Positions 6,196 through 6,421 of a stretch of 6,421 nucleotides of DNA are shown here, piece after piece (position 1 is the stretch's first letter; every line of letters begins with the position of its first letter). The stretch is from Clostridiales bacterium (GTDB lineage: Bacteria > Bacillota > Clostridia > Lachnospirales > WQUN01): contig JAISWA010000009.1 of the NCBI GenBank assembly GCA_031271275.1, positions 1 to 6,421 of the forward strand, read 5' to 3'. Position numbers and translations under genes: made by a program. The notes under the pieces are model-generated. The model worked only from the letters and a program-made list of their open reading frames with translations, made no database searches and was not told where the DNA came from.

Positions 6196-6421
6196 TTATT
6201 CCAACTCCTCCGTGTACGGAATACCGTCCCGCACATACCCGTCGGAGCGGTAGAATTTCCAGACCGTGCCGCCGCCTTTTTCAGTGTATTCGACATTGAA
6301 TACCTGCCCTTCTTCCACGTCCATGGGATAATCATCATAAGGCAGAACCTGACCGCTCTTGGGCATATCCTTGAAGTCATTATAAGCGTCTTCAAACCGC
6401 CAGAATTTCCGGCTTGTAAAG
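6196..6421 (-). CDS. C-terminal fragment of an unrecognised protein (start outside window)
   Basis: On the minus strand a frame runs open from the window's right edge to a TAA at 6198-6196, giving 74 visible residues. The piece is hydrophilic and aromatic-rich, with short segments such as KFWRFEDAYNDF, KSGQVLPYDDYPMDVEEGQV, GGGTVWKFYRSDGYVRDGIP and the acidic end YTEELE. The regular alternation of charged and aromatic residues looks like a small beta-rich domain. No family is recognised and no catalytic motif is seen. It converges with ylmH, leaving only 13 nt between the two stops, with no hairpin-plus-T-tract terminator. Codon composition is coherent with a real gene, and a longer frame in the same region on this strand reads as low-complexity Arg/Pro-rich sequence, so this frame is preferred. 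Confidence 0.6.
   Translation of the reverse strand, partial: FTSRKFWRFEDAYNDFKDMPKSGQVLPYDDYPMDVEEGQVFNVEYTEKGGGTVWKFYRSDGYVRDGIPYTEELE

Noticed and set aside
6072..6395. 107-residue minus-strand ORF overlapping the end of ylmH
   Set aside because: It overlaps the conserved S4 domain coding region and reads as Arg/Pro-rich shadow sequence; the frame ending at 6196 is more protein-like.
1..6421. CRISPR arrays, tRNA or rRNA genes, insertion sequences, prophage or defence genes
   Set aside because: No regularly spaced repeats, no cloverleaf-like or rRNA sequence, and no transposase, integrase or nuclease motifs were seen on either strand.

Overview
The window looks like a chromosomal stretch of an anaerobic Firmicute (Clostridia-like), probably of gut or similar origin. 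The grounds are AGGAGG-type ribosome binding sites, an intact YlmH-family S4 protein, XRE-cupin sequence, and GC-rich coding DNA with many Lys/Glu/Asp codons. This placement is inference; no rRNA or other phylogenetic marker is present.

Layout. Five genes plus one small ORF lie on the plus strand, and one gene fragment enters from the right on the minus strand. (1) 1-1797 is the 3' part of an AMP-forming acyl-CoA ligase that continues without a stop into an XRE-type helix-turn-helix and a cupin domain. (2) 1911-2000 is a 29-residue small ORF with a strong ribosome binding site; its end overlaps the start of the next gene. (3) 1990-2682 is a class I SAM-dependent methyltransferase, clearly more AT-rich than its neighbours. 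(4) 2695-4392 is a complete second acyl-CoA ligase, a close paralogue of the first but without the regulatory tail. (5) 4393-4542 is a gap holding an interspersed-type inverted repeat. (6) 4543-5376 is a protein of unknown function with faint glycosyltransferase-like traits. (7) 5406-6182 is ylmH. (8) 6196-6421, minus strand, is the C-terminal end of an unrecognised protein, convergent with ylmH.

How they may work together. The two ligases share the motifs of the medium-chain/branched-chain acyl-CoA synthetase group, so the left half looks like a locus for activating short or medium carboxylic acids with ATP and CoA. The XRE-cupin module, usually a separate regulator, is here the tail of one ligase. 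That makes this protein a candidate for an enzyme that also senses or regulates. The methyltransferase sits between the paralogues and shares a tight junction with the second ligase (12 nt), so it may be co-transcribed, but its base composition suggests a separate origin. The right half (unknown gene and ylmH) appears unrelated to fatty acid activation.

The most unusual items are the ligase/XRE/cupin fusion and the small ORF coupled to the methyltransferase.
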